From contig JAJEKB010020874.1 of the NCBI GenBank assembly GCA_022393335.1, forward strand, positions 432,506 to 496,505: a stretch of DNA of 64,000 nucleotides, read 5' to 3'. Positions 45,084 through 56,070 of this stretch are shown here, in pieces. The notes beneath the pieces are model-generated. The model searched no databases and was not told the DNA's origin. It saw only the letters and a program-made list of their open reading frames with translations. This DNA comes from Macrotrachela quadricornifera (taxonomy: Eukaryota > Rotifera > Eurotatoria > Philodinida > Philodinidae). The position numbers were made by a program, and so were the translations under genes. Every line of letters begins with the position of its first letter. The stretch's first letter is position 1.

Positions 45084-46771
45084 CTTAGGGTATACCAAAA
45101 GTTCTAAGCCCGATGTTTAAAATTTTTTAAAGTCGTAAATATTGAATGTTTTTTTAAGGCAAAGTATAGTATAAGTTCTCGTCTTCAATAATCAACAGAG
45201 CAACTCCATCTTGGATTTACTTCTAACACTCTGCTAGATTAGTTCTATAGTAGCTATAACTAAGAAAAGATTCTGACAACATAAAACTAGAATGTGAAAA
45301 AGAAAAAGATTTGTAAGTTTATTTTATTAGATGCTCAAAATAGTCACCGTTATTTTCTATACAGAGTTCCATCCTTTCTAACAGTTTATCAAAAGTCTTC
45401 TTGAACTCGTTCATAGGAATATTTCTCATGACGGTGGAAACCTCTTGAGCCAGCGATTCTTCGTTCGTGTGATCCGTCAACTTGTTCTTGATATAATCAT
45501 TTAGCCAAAAGTCACACGGTGCAAGATCTGGTGAATATGGTGGATGTGGAATGATTTCGATACCTTCCTCTGTTAAATAATCGACAACATCTCGATGAGC
45601 ATGAGGAGAACCATTATCGTGAAGCATTTTGTATTTTGTGCGGGATGACTTTTCCTTTTTTCTTATTTCATTGATAACAGGTATAAGACAGTTATCGATA
45701 TAGTAATTATGATCGATGGTCTTGCCTTTATCTACTTTGTGTATAAGAACAGGACCAGTGGATTTAAAGAACAGGGAAAACATTGATTTAGGTTCAAACC
45801 TATTCCGGCGAACTACGGTTCTTGGTGGTTCGTTTTCGCCAACCCAGGTAGAATTGCTTGACTTCCGACCAATTTGTCTGTGATAAATCCATGTCTCATC
45901 ACCCGTAATAATATCGCATAACTGCCATGTTCCGTTGCTAAATTTCTCTAAATTTTGACGACAAATTCGGAGTCGTTTTTGTTTTTGTTCGTCAGTAAGT
46001 TGATGAGCGACCCAACGTGATACAACTTTTCTCATCTTCAGATGATCATGGATAATTCGTTCTATTGTACCACGAGATAGATCAGTCTCAACCATAATTT
46101 CATCATAAGTTGAGTGCGGATCATCTTCGATAACTTGTCGAACACATTCAATATTTTCATCTGTAAGCACTGATATCGGACGTCCAGATCGAGGATCATC
46201 ACCGACATCTTCTCTCCCTTCACGAAAACGCTTCGCCCATCGTTTGACTGTCGCATATGACGGACCATCAGATCCCAACGCTTCTGTAAGTTCTTCGAAG
46301 ATTGCTTTTGGATTTACTCCCAAAATACATCGAATTTTGATATAGTATCGATGAAATTCATCACCCATGTTTCCTAGATTGCTTTAAAGTTGAAATCAGA
46401 TTCTACCACGATTTGAAGTCGAATGCGGTACAAATGAGCTGGCGACGAACAGCCTCTTATCTACATATACTAACGAAATCTAATATTCTACAACATGACG
46501 TCATAAAATGTAACGAGAGAGAGACCAATGGAAAATATCGAAAGTTCCAGAATATACCTGAATATTGGACAAAAGTTAGTGAAGTCTGTACAATTGTCGC
46601 TAAACTGTAGAATCACTGCAGTAGAGTGTTAGAAGTAAATCCAAGATGGAGTTGCTCTGTTGATTATTGAAGACGAGAACTTATACTATACTTTGCCTTA
46701 AAAAAACATTCAATATTTACGACTTTAAAAAATTTTAAACATCGGGCTTAGAACTTTTGGTATACCCTAAG
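45084..46771 (-). mobile_element. Complete mariner element, TA-flanked
   Basis: 1688 bases with terminal inverted repeats of 148 bases (45084-45231 and 46624-46771) that are identical by eye. Both begin CTTAGGGTATACC and are flanked by TA (45082-45083, 46772-46773). One intact transposase lies inside. Perfect ends plus an open frame indicate recent insertion. Confidence 0.9.
45319..46368 (-). CDS. Mariner transposase, intact (DD34D)
   Basis: 349 residues, full mariner length. The N-terminal paired helix-turn-helix region (about 1-110) includes ATVKRWAKRFREG and a GRP AT-hook-like turn (SGRPIS). The linker motif is WVAHQLTDEQK, close to the usual WVPHEL. Catalytic residues: TGDETW (first Asp), MLHDNGSPHAH (second Asp) and YSPDLAPCDF (third Asp), with 34 residues between the last two, the mariner DD34D signature. 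No stop or frameshift. It cuts and pastes the element at TA sites. The DFWLNDYIK step after the third Asp departs from the common DYHLF form. The start is the first ATG of the frame, inside the left repeat boundary. Confidence 0.93.
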   Translation of the reverse strand: MGDEFHRYYIKIRCILGVNPKAIFEELTEALGSDGPSYATVKRWAKRFREGREDVGDDPRSGRPISVLTDENIECVRQVIEDDPHSTYDEIMVETDLSRGTIERIIHDHLKMRKVVSRWVAHQLTDEQKQKRLRICRQNLEKFSNGTWQLCDIITGDETWIYHRQIGRKSSNSTWVGENEPPRTVVRRNRFEPKSMFSLFFKSTGPVLIHKVDKGKTIDHNYYIDNCLIPVINEIRKKEKSSRTKYKMLHDNGSPHAHRDVVDYLTEEGIEIIPHPPYSPDLAPCDFWLNDYIKNKLTDHTNEESLAQEVSTVMRNIPMNEFKKTFDKLLERMELCIENNGDYFEHLIK

Positions 46772-46956
46772 TATATAAAATTTTGTTTCGAAAAGGGTGA
46801 AGACAATTTCGAAATTTTGATAAAAACATGATGACGATGATAGTGAGTCACAGTTTATTCTCTTTCTTTCTATTCATTGCGTTAGTCTACAATGCAATTT
46901 GTGACTATCATATGAGTATATAAGGTTGCAGAAGATCAATCAATAATCATACTTAC

Positions 46957-47162
46957 CTGCCACGGATGCATTCACGATCATAAATGTGAATGCTCCAGGT
47001 TGAGGCGTAGGCATTGCACATTGCCTTCGTTGACGCCTGCGAAAAGTTCACATCGAGCTTTCTCGAGTGGATAATTTGTTCTGCGGTCATTTGCGTTCGC
47101 GCATTGGCCATTAATATAAAAATGAGAATGAATATTTTTACATAGTTAACAATCTCTGTCAT
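46957..47162 (-). CDS. Possible first exon of a small secreted protein
   Basis: From the ATG at 47162 the frame reads a signal-peptide-like start (MTEIVNYVKIFILIFILMA) and then a short Cys-containing segment (KAMCNAYAS, YDRECIRG). It ends at a strong donor, AG then GTAAGT (intron from 46956). No following exon is visible before the mariner at 46771, so the rest would lie beyond the transposon or is lost. The frame also extends upstream to an earlier Met without a signal sequence. Function unknown. Confidence 0.4.
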
Positions 47163-47930
47163 GTGAAAAGTGTTATTGAAATTCATTCTTGCATTTTCTA
47201 TCTCACTGTTGTCATATTTGGTCGATTTATCAATTGAACATTCGAGCCAATATTTTAAGCTAGGAGAGAACGTAACCTCCTTTCTACCCATTCTAATGAA
47301 TAAAATACACGTATCAAAATATTTCACTAAGGGCAGAGGAGGGGGCTGAATCCCTCGCTACCATCTCCTGGCTTTACTACTGGTGTGCTTGTACCAAAAC
47401 ACTTATGTCTCTCTTTTCTAACCTCAGCGCACTATCATATTATGACACAAAAATAATGAAATAGACTTTTTTCAAATATGGGCAATTATCATAATTTGCC
47501 TAAGATTGATTTGCATATGTTGGAAGAAAACAGTTACAAAAATTACATGTTAAACAGGAAAAAAGATTTTGTTGATTTATTTGTGAATGAAGTCTATTGG
47601 TAGTATATTGCATTATATGACTTTGTTTCTCTTGCTTTTCTTGTTTGGCAGAAAGAAAAACGTATTACTCTGGCAAACCGATGTTGACTCCCAATCCGAA
47701 TTTCTTCATCCTAACAACATATATTCGAAAAGAATCGTTCGTCTTGATTTCAGCGTGATCATGTGTAGTATGCAAATGTTGTTTGGCAACTGTTTGTTGC
47801 ATCGGTTTTTTTTTCTTTCTGTTACAGCATTATAAAAGCAATATAAAAAGCACAACACGTGAATGACTAATAGTTATTCATCGAGAAATTTGTTTCTTGA
47901 CAACTTCCTACAAAATCATCAGTCGTATAA
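47163..47930. other. Intergenic, upstream of MTMR14
   Basis: No gene is supported. A less AT-rich patch at about 47330-47390 has no recognisable content. Confidence 0.35.
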
Positions 47931-49493
47931 ATGCAAGAATTTAGAACTTTTCCGTCATCTAAATCCATATCTACAAATGATATTATTAGTCTTCTTCGTA
48001 TTTCTGCTCAAAAGCAATACAATGCCAAAGATCTTGATAAAATAAATATTGCCATTGAAGAAAATACTACACGTCTCTTAGAACAAGACTATGTATGTCA
48101 ATCAGTTTCGAATACAAATGGTGAATTATCATTGTCTTATCCGCGTAATATTCCTATGCCTGTAGTTGATAAATGGTCGGAAATTCAAGCATCAAAAATC
48201 CAATCATCAGTCAATATTCGTGATCTATTCGTTCGATCACGTCTGGCTCGATATCGATCTCGTTTCATTGTACCTGTTATATTTGTCGATGGGAAATATA
48301 TCTGTCGATCGTCTACTCTCTCATCTTGGGGTGAAATTTATCCTCGATTCAGTATAGATCATTTGAAAGAAGTTGGAAATAGATTTGTAATGCAACCAGT
48401 AGTCACTTCTTCTACTCCAGCAGTCGAAAATGAGTATTCATCGAATATTAATATTGTTGATGATACTTTCAACAATGTCGAACAACCAGAACAACGTACT
48501 ATGTTTGATAAACTTCGTGGTGCTGATGTTGATCTATTGAAAGTACTTGATGTTGGTTCGATAGTAAATTTGATGGTACAAAAGAAAAATACTCTATTCG
48601 GTATGAATCTTACAGCATCAGAAAAATTGGATAAATATAATCGATATAAAGCATTTCAAATGATGCTGCTTCCTTATCCTGGATGTGAACATTTTCGAGA
48701 ATTAGTCTTACAACAATATAATGGTGAACAAATGTTCTACGATTGGACTCTACCGAAGAATGATGCCATACTTGAAGTGCCTTCTCCTCTCTCTTCATGC
48801 ATATATGATGATTGGTCATTTTGGCGATCATGGAATTCGATTGATCTTACAAAGAACTATTTACAAATAATACTCCGTCAACTCGAAACAAACCAACGTG
48901 GCATTCTTATTCATTGTCTATCGGGTTGGGATCGAACACCATTATTCATATCTCTTTTTCGTTTATCATTATGGGCCGATGGTTACATTCATCAATCACT
49001 TACAGTCGAAGAAATTCTATATTTAACACTTGCATATGACTGGTATCTATTTGGACATAATCTATCAGAACGTTTGTTACATGCTGAAGAAATTCTCTAT
49101 TTTACTTTCATTGTTCTTTCATATTTGGTTGGAAATGAATTCAGATTTCAACCATCGAATATCACTAGACAACAATCGATGCTGATAGCAACTGGTATCA
49201 ATGGACAATGTTCATCAGAACATCGTGCTTGTAGCGCGTCATTATATCCCGATATCAAAAACAATTCAACAATCAATGTTCAGCAAAATACTAGTAATTT
49301 TGCCTCAGTTCATCCCAACGAAAATAAGACGATTCGTAAAGAAAAACTGCTTGCTGTCTCTGATCTATTTTATGCCTGCTATCAAACTGTGGTACCCAAC
49401 AATTTAAATAAGCCTAATTCTCGATCACTAGGATCAAACATTACTCATTCAGTCAAAAACTTTTTCGTTCAACGACGACCGCCGTTACATTGA
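47931..49493 (+). CDS. MTMR14: Myotubularin-related phosphoinositide 3-phosphatase, MTMR14-like
   Basis: A single exon, 520 residues; vertebrate MTMR14 is longer (about 650) owing to a low-complexity tail. The catalytic loop is HCLSGWDRTPLF (Cys329, Arg335), the Cx5R form typical of this subfamily. Family-typical blocks run in order: QYNAKDLDKI and YVCQSVSNTNGELSLSYPR near the N-terminus, ARYRSRFIVPVI, KYICRSSTLSSWGEIY, MFDKLRGADVDLL, LPYPGCEHFREL, then LRLSLWADG and ILYLTLAYDWYLFGH after the active site. MTMR14 removes the 3-phosphate from PI3P and PI(3,5)P2 and acts on autophagy and calcium handling. The short, conserved C-terminal end (LLAVSDLFYACYQTVV) is present, so the gene looks complete and active. 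The start fits the family N-terminus. Confidence 0.92.
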   Translation: MQEFRTFPSSKSISTNDIISLLRISAQKQYNAKDLDKINIAIEENTTRLLEQDYVCQSVSNTNGELSLSYPRNIPMPVVDKWSEIQASKIQSSVNIRDLFVRSRLARYRSRFIVPVIFVDGKYICRSSTLSSWGEIYPRFSIDHLKEVGNRFVMQPVVTSSTPAVENEYSSNINIVDDTFNNVEQPEQRTMFDKLRGADVDLLKVLDVGSIVNLMVQKKNTLFGMNLTASEKLDKYNRYKAFQMMLLPYPGCEHFRELVLQQYNGEQMFYDWTLPKNDAILEVPSPLSSCIYDDWSFWRSWNSIDLTKNYLQIILRQLETNQRGILIHCLSGWDRTPLFISLFRLSLWADGYIHQSLTVEEILYLTLAYDWYLFGHNLSERLLHAEEILYFTFIVLSYLVGNEFRFQPSNITRQQSMLIATGINGQCSSEHRACSASLYPDIKNNSTINVQQNTSNFASVHPNENKTIRKEKLLAVSDLFYACYQTVVPNNLNKPNSRSLGSNITHSVKNFFVQRRPPLH

Positions 49494-49998
49494 TATTTTA
49501 AATGAACTATTCCATATCCTTTTTACTATTGTACTTGAAATTTTAATTTTAAATTTTTGCAATACTATAAAAATACACAGCAACAGTTACTTTCTCATTT
49601 CCATTGTTAGAAGTGTAATGTTGAAAGATAATAAAAAAACTACGGAAAGAATGATATTTTCACGTTAGTTAATATCTTCATACTAATATTCGATAGTATA
49701 TACGTACGAAGTCAAATATTTAAGATGACTTGGACAGTTTTCGATTTTCGAAAATTGAACATTCAATGCCTTTTCATCGGATACGAGATTATTATGGAGT
49801 AATTCCATAAAAAGTCAAACACTTTTTACACATCAGCCTTCCAAATTACTCCATTCCTCTATTATCTGATAAAACTTGACAAGTTATGAATACTGTAAAA
49901 AATCAGGATCTTTGAACATATCATTCACGAGATATCCCCATCACAAATTCTTATCCATTCAAAAAATTTACACATAGATGAAAGTTTAATTCTACTTA
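49494..49998. other. Intergenic, 3' side of MTMR14
   Basis: AT-rich, no gene. Ends at the TA-flanked transposon. Confidence 0.35.
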
Positions 49999-51315
49999 TA
50001 ACGACCGATGCAAAAGTCTTGGGACAAATGTCAAGCTTTACTGTATGGCAACGGTACATGCTATGATCCTAATTTTTTTTTTAATTGAAAGAGCAGATTA
50101 AGTTGTTTCTAATCATATATTACTATCTATAGTTCTAGATAAAATGGTGAGAAAAAAAGCTGAATCAGAACAGCTTGCAAAACAGGTTGTAACCTTCTAT
50201 AAAAATGAAAGTAAAGAAGTTTTAAAACATACTGTAAACCATTTCAAAAAACAAAAAATCCCGATCAGAACAGTTTATAATATCATTACAAAGTACAGAC
50301 AACATAAGTCAACAAGTTATTTGCCAAAGAGTGGTCGTCCAAAAAAAATTTCTAATCAACAGCTAAAAAACCTGGTTCAAAAGGTGGAAAACAAGGTGGG
50401 GGTGAGTCAACGTCGTCTTGGTCGTCGATTTGGTGTTAATCAATCAACAATTAGTCGTAATTTGAAGAAACGAACATCGGTCAGAATTTATAAAAGAAGA
50501 TCGGCTCCGAAATACAACAATGAAGATCAACAACGATGAGCAAAATCCAACTGTCTAAAGTTATACAAAAAAATTTCTCCAGATTGTCAACTGATTTTAG
50601 ATGATGAAAAATATTTTACACTAAGTGGCAATGTTCCTGGAAATAGTCGATATTACTCGTCAGACCCTTCATCAACACCAGCAAACATTAAATTTAAACA
50701 AAAACAAAAATATGAACCACATTTATTGGTTTGGCTTGCAGTCTCCCCTCGAGGGGTTTCCAGTCCTTACATTCATCGTTCAAAGGTCGCTATACGTGAA
50801 GAAACCTATTTAAAACGATGTATTCGTGGTCATCTTCTTCCTTTCATCAAGAAATATCATCAGAATGACAATATTCTGTTTTGGCCTGATCTAGCGTCAG
50901 CCCATTATGCTTCTTCTGTGCTCTACTGTTTGGAATCAAATAATGTACCTTTCGTTCGTCGACATCAAAATCCTCCCAACGTACCTCAATGTCGTCCGAT
51001 CGAGACAATTTGGACTTTGATTGAACAAATGGTGTATCAGGGAGGATGGGAAGCTAAAAATTTGAACCAATTATCAAATCGTATTAAATCCAAAATAAAA
51101 CAATTAGATCAAACTATGGTGACAACCATGGTACAGGGTGTTCGAGGAAAACTTTTGAAGATGTATCGAAAAGGTGTATATTCAGTTTGTTAAAGTTTTT
51201 TATCTTATCTATTTTTCATGCTCTTTCTAATAAATAGTGAACTAGGACCATAGCTTTTACTGTTGTTATAAAGTTGAGCTCGACATTTGTGCCAAGACTT
51301 TTGCATCGGTCGTTA
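49999..51315 (+). mobile_element. Tc1/mariner-superfamily element, DD37E type
   Basis: The terminal repeats start TAACGACCGATGCAAAAGTC on the left, with the complement GACTTTTGCATCGGTCGTTA on the right, and TA flanks on each side. They extend about 40 bases with mismatches. The 1317-base body contains one transposase frame with a single stop. Confidence 0.8.
50144..51193 (+). pseudogene. DD37E transposase with one internal TGA
   Basis: Codons 1-131 and 133-349 lie in one frame, separated only by TGA at 50537-50539. Otherwise this is a full-length Tc1/mariner-type transposase. The N-terminus holds two helix-turn-helix units (IPIRTVYNIITKYR and VSQRRLGRRFGVNQSTISR) with a GRPKK hook between them. 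The catalytic residues are LDDEKYF, FWPDLASAHYA and CRPIETIW, with 37 residues between the last Asp and Glu (DD37E). The stop context, CGA TGA GCA, fits a single CGA-to-TGA change at a CpG. The protein is interrupted between the DNA-binding and catalytic parts. It is a very recent death, or readthrough. Confidence 0.85.
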
Positions 51316-51929
51316 TATTCTTATTCCTCCTGATCTCGCGCATCCGTATATATATCATTTTTCAGTATTTGATAGCCTCGTAAAACAGAGAACATCTAGT
51401 ATATATTCCATGAGTCACGCAAAACACCCTTCAAAAGTCGATTAAGATAAATATTTTTGACCCAACTCCCGCATTCGATGACAGAGTAGATTTTGTAGAG
51501 TGAAGTTCGCTCTATCGAACAGTATATACCCACGTCGATCGTTCCAGTGGACGGATCTCGTCGGAACCTGCAAGAAACTAGGCTTTTTCCGGAGAATTTC
51601 CGCCGTTTCCAGACCGAATTAAAACGAAAACGGCAGGAAAAAATCACGGAATATGGAAGCAGTATTCCCACCGAAATTTCTTCGTATCGGAACTGTTCAA
51701 ATCCTCTCAATTCCAGCAATCGGAAAAAGCCGGAAGAATTCAATATCCCATAGGATAATCATCGGAATCACAGCATAAACCAGTGGAAATCACAACATAT
51801 CCTATCCTTAAAAACCTACTAGATTTCTCATGCTATTTTCAGCATTTCTTCTCCAAAGCTCACTATTCAACTTATCATAAGTTCTATGTCGGTTAAGTAT
51901 AATTCTCTAAGTATTTTCCCATGATTATT
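51316..51929. other. Intergenic, nothing recognised
   Basis: No gene. Short open frames overlap on both strands without motifs. Confidence 0.35.
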
Positions 51930-52310
51930 CCGAAAAATTCTTCAACATTTCAATTAGTTTTTCTCATAGATTTTCTGATGGATTTTTAAAGGATTTCGCT
52001 CACGATTTCTCGAAGACTTCAAGAATTTCTGAATGAATTTCGAGGATTTCCTTGAGTATTATTCAAGAATCTCTAGGAATTCCATATGATTTCAGTAGGA
52101 ATTCCAGACGAGTGCAATAGGATTTCCTTAAGAAATTCCCAAGGATTTCTATGATTCCTACAGGATTTCATTGGAATTTCCTCAAGCAGTACTAGAGGAT
52201 TTCTGCGTGTCTTTCGCTGGAATTGTACTAGGATCTTTCCTAGTCTCTCGATTTCACTTGGGTCATTCATAGTCGCGCGATTTCATTAGGAACATTCCTA
52301 GTTTTGCTGG
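51930..52310. repeat. Degenerate AGGATTTC/GGAATTCC simple repeat
   Basis: The steps AGGATTTC, GGAATTTCC and GGAATTCC recur every 15-30 bases for nearly 400 bases, in both orientations. Confidence 0.55.
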
Positions 52311-52410
52311 TAAATCTCGGAAACCGTTCTCAGACAATGCGCATGAAATGAGAAAAAAACACTGGTATACATAGTTGTTAGGCTGCAAAACAAAACGGTG
52401 AATGAGTAGT

Positions 52411-52600
52411 AAACCCCTCCCCGCAATAGAAGGCCCTCCCGTATTAAAAGGCCCTCTCTAAATAGAAGGCCCCTTTGGAGCAAAAATCTAGGAAAAATGC
52501 CCTACAGGGGTAGGGGGATTTTTCCGCAAAAAAAGTGCGATGTGCGAACCCATAATAGAAGGCCCCGGGCCTTTTATTGCAGGGGGGGGGTTTAGTCAGA
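52411..52600. mobile_element. GC-rich MITE with TAAACCCC ends
   Basis: TAAACCCCTCCCCGCAATAGAA at the left and TTTTATTGCAGGGGGGGGGTTT at the right form an inverted pair, with extra GAAGGCCC copies inside. About 190 bases, non-coding. Confidence 0.6.
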
Positions 52601-53056
52601 AATGTTCTTAAATTGTATTTAAATTTGATTTTTAGGTTTTTTTTTAGAAATTTAAACAGTTAGTTAGTTAACTCTTTTCAAAGGGTATGTTTCAGTTGAA
52701 TTGTTTTCCTATAGTTCTCCGATAACGATTTACTGACAATCTGGATTTTTTCATAAAAATGTTTCAAATACTCTCAGATCATAGAGAAGATCTTAATGTA
52801 TCCACGAGTGAAAAAATTGTCACCAAAATACAGATAGAGCACTTCGAAACTTATATTTTCTTATTAAGCTAAATATAGCTGAGATTATACATTTACCCTT
52901 CGTTCATCAACATAATTAAACATTTTCCTCAGGTGGGGTAAACGTATAATGCTGATAATTATCTCTGAAAAACCGTCATCACTACGTTACACGATCAGAT
53001 TTTGAAAGACTAATTTCACAGTTCGGTAGAGAAAAGAGTTCTATAAATGGCTTTGC
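52601..53056. other. Intergenic, nothing recognised
   Basis: AT-rich and without a supported gene; ends at the duplicated block. Confidence 0.35.
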
Positions 53057-53479
53057 ACTTGCTCACTCATACTTCGAATATCGTCGTTATTTCACAATTT
53101 TTTTACGCGTTGTCATTTAATTCGATTCTTATACTTCTTTTCTCTTCATAATGTGTGTGGACACACATCTTCTTTTTGTTGGCGAGGAGGCGTTACAGCG
53201 AGACACGCATACTATCGCGTGCCTCTTACTTTTGTTTGGGATTCTTATTATTTGTTGTGTCTTTCTCTCCTTATCAGGTACATGCATTGTTTCTTTCTTA
53301 TGTTTTTTGTTCTTGAGACACTCAAGTGAGATATAACACAGCAAGGAGTCGAATAAAGAGACAATTGATTTCGACAGAGAAAACAGGGGAATCGAGGGGA
53401 CAAAGGGGGCTTTAACCCCTCTCTTAGAAAAAAATTCCCTGTAGGGGAGCATGAGAAAACAATTTTGTCGTTAAATGTT

Positions 53480-53790
53480 CAGATCTTCTTCTCAGAAAGT
53501 TCAGCCCAAGCACGAATACATGAAAGAGTGCTAGAGATTCCAAACGCAAGCGAGGAGGATTCGTTATTGATTCATGCGGATAAGCTAAATGCACATTTGA
53601 ATGATACAAAATTGCGTTCTCTTCGGATCTCTTCTGCTCTGATGTCGACCAAGTAAGAATAAAAATGATTATTTATCTCTAGCCGTTTAACCAATAAATC
53701 ATTATATGTGCGATGTGGAACTTTCAAGGAACAAAATGATTTTAAGTGAAAACTTCAACGACTTGGCAACTCAGAAGAAAAAATACTATG
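53480..53790 (+). pseudogene. Exon-like remnant upstream of GNAT copy 1
   Basis: A frame with SSAQARIHERVLEIPNASEE leads to a GTAAG donor-like site, and then an acceptor-like TAG and LTNKSLYVRCGTFKEQNDF followed by a stop. The same two pieces recur in copy 2 (56540-56895) with different lesions, and there the donor is a clean CAG/GTAAG. This looks like the remains of an unrecognised gene carried along in the duplication. Confidence 0.4.
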
Positions 53791-54019
53791 AATCTCTGAT
53801 TACCAGTATGAAAATCGTTCAACTCAAACGCGTTCAATTTCTCCCTCTGTGTGTAGTGTGAACACGTTCAAAGTGGAAAATGGGCTTGGAATGTGCGTAA
53901 ACAGCACTTCTTGCGTTTACCGACTGCTTCGGATTGAGATTTTTTCATAAAATATGTTAATGACAGTTTTCAAATTGATTCTCAGTGATATTTAACCATA
54001 ACCAGTGATGACGTTTTAG

Positions 54020-54709
54020 ATGACTGCTTCTCCATTATCATCCATCATCGTTCGAACTTATCAACCATCGGATTTGTCTGCTTGCCGGGAGCTATTCATT
54101 GACGGTCGCCGAGGATATGGGAACCCAGCAGAGTATGCCATCAATGCTATTGAAACGGACATGGCTGATATTGAGAAGAACTATCTTCAAATTCCTAATG
54201 CTCACTGGTGGGTAGCTGTGTCGACAGATGATGGTCGCGTTGTAGGACAAGTGGCTGTCCAACCTTTGTCTCTTGGAGATCCAGCTTACTCTCGAGAAGT
54301 GGCCGAGGAAGAGCGAGATCAAATATGTGAATTACGTCGAATGGTTATTGCTCCCGATGTACAAAATCTTGGCATCGGATCTCTTCTACTCTCAACTTTA
54401 CTCGATTTCGCTCGAGAACATCATTACCATCAAGTACACTTAACCACATTAACTAATATGAGGCAAGCATGTGCATTCTATCAAAAACATGGTTTTGTGA
54501 AAGGTCGAATTGAGCGATATTCTTTGGCACAAGGTGGCTATGTTCTGTACGAAAAACTAAAAGAAAAAGAAGGTTCTGTTGATGATAATATGGCACCGGT
54601 CGTGTTCGAAATCGGCGACATAATACCAGATGAAGATCAACAGCGAATGACACTACCACCTAGTCAATCGAAGTACTTGTATATTCAACACTTTTTTCGT
54701 ACACTTTAG
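54020..54709 (+). CDS. GNAT-family N-acetyltransferase, copy 1
   Basis: 229 residues, one exon. The acetyl-CoA-binding motif A is RRMVIAPDVQNLGIGSLLL (Q-x-x-G-x-G), preceded by a beta-strand with VGQVAVQPL, and followed by the motif B region HQVHLTTL and CAFYQKHGFVKG, where the FYxKxGF signature is complete. The family transfers acetyl from acetyl-CoA to an amine; the substrate cannot be told. The C-terminal 50 residues (after YEKLKEKE) are an extension beyond the core fold. It is 86% identical in protein (31 differences in 229) to copy 2 at 57096. The ATG follows a TTTTAG, so a 5'-UTR intron is possible. Most changes keep the fold, so both copies appear functional. Confidence 0.88.
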   Translation: MTASPLSSIIVRTYQPSDLSACRELFIDGRRGYGNPAEYAINAIETDMADIEKNYLQIPNAHWWVAVSTDDGRVVGQVAVQPLSLGDPAYSREVAEEERDQICELRRMVIAPDVQNLGIGSLLLSTLLDFAREHHYHQVHLTTLTNMRQACAFYQKHGFVKGRIERYSLAQGGYVLYEKLKEKEGSVDDNMAPVVFEIGDIIPDEDQQRMTLPPSQSKYLYIQHFFRTL

Positions 54710-54947
54710 AGGGTAATAATAATTTGCCGAATTTCAGACCGGAAACCGAAGCGACCGAAAGCGTCTGAATGGTTACGTATTAATTATAAATATCTATACT
54801 TTTATTAAAACGATGGCGCTCTCGTATATTGTATATGAAACAAAAAGAATAAAAATGAATTAAGTAGATAAATGCTTCACATAATTCATTATGAAATTTA
54901 AAATTCTTCACTTATTATTACATAGATATTACGTGAATACTCACGAT

Positions 54948-54957
54948 NNNNNNNNNN
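54948..54957. other. Assembly gap (10 N)
   Basis: Ten unknown bases; the true length is uncertain. It lies just before a 640-base palindrome, a common cause of assembly breaks. Confidence 0.99.
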
Positions 54958-55003
54958 TATTTATATATTTTTGGTTACACCTTCGCCAATGGCTACTGTT
55001 CTA

Positions 55004-55642
55004 ACGAGGAAACATCCCCAGGTGCCCCGCTCCGATTTCGTTCGTTTTTACATCATTCGATAGGAGACTTCGAGTAGGTAGAAAGCTTAAAAGGATTTCG
55101 GATGACAGCTTTTTCTTCAGGAGTTAGAGCCATTTTACTGAAATTTTAGCCTACAGCACGGTATACACAAATAAATCAGATAACCATATTTCGAGCTGAA
55201 CTTTTGCTCACAGATAGACCTACTCGTAACTAGAATACCCTGAAATTTTCAGCTGGAAAAAATAGTTCCTCTATGAGATATTGAATTTCCAAAACACCTG
55301 AGTTTTGTCATCTTTAATGGATACCATTGGACATAAGTGTTTTTTTTGGAAATTCAATATCTCATGGAAGAACTATTTTTTTCCAGCTGAAAATTTCAGG
55401 GTATTCTAGTTACGACTAGGCCTATCTATGAGCAAAAGTTCAGCTCGAAATATGGCTATCCGATTTATTTGTGTATACCGTACTGTAGGCTAAAATTTCA
55501 GTAAAATGGCTCTAACTCCTGAAGAAAAAGCTGTCACCCGAAATCCTTTTAGGCTTTCTACCTACTCGAAGTCTCCTATCGAATGATGTATAAATGAACG
55601 AAATCGGAGTGGGGCGCCTGGGGATGTTTCCTCGTAAGCGGT
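55004..55642. mobile_element. 640-base palindromic fold-back element
   Basis: Arms of about 300 bases pair from GAGGAAACATCCCCAGG (55009) to CCTGGGGATGTTTCCTC (55634). They contain GGCTCTAACTCCTGAAGAAA and its complement, and meet near 55318 at the GGAAATTCAATATCTCA segment. No transposase, no clear target duplication. It lies between the two duplicated blocks. Confidence 0.8.
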
Positions 55643-56070
55643 TTTTAGATTCTTCTATACACAACCGAATTGATGCTTTGTCAAAGTCCCACAAGAATCA
55701 TCATACCGATACGAATTGACTTCACAATTTTATCTATGTCGTTACTGCCTCGTTTGGGATCATTATGATTCAATCGTTTATCCTTAATTGTTATCTATAC
55801 AGGCATAAATGAGCACTTTCCAACATCAACCGATCTCCCACTCTGCATCCACTATTTTCATCCCACCAGTTACGCATACATCAAGCTCCACACGTCTTTC
55901 CGACTATTCTTCAGCGGCTGGATGCTCTTGAAACCCTCTTCAAGTCAATTTTGTTTCGTCAACCATCATCTCTAACGAATCTTATAGCTTCGTTATCTCC
56001 ACCTACAGCTTCTAATTTTTCATAATATCAATCAAACGCACTGAACTTCTAATGGTCTTGCGTCTGCTTG
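55643..56070. other. Intergenic between palindrome and copy 2
   Basis: No gene supported. Confidence 0.35.

Larger units (their letters stand above)
53057..54709 (+). repeat. Segmental duplication, copy 1
   Basis: From CGCGTTGTCATTTAATTCGA (53107) to the end of the acetyltransferase, the block matches 56071-57785 in the same order and orientation. The non-coding parts differ more, by indels and substitutions, than the gene does. Confidence 0.8.
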
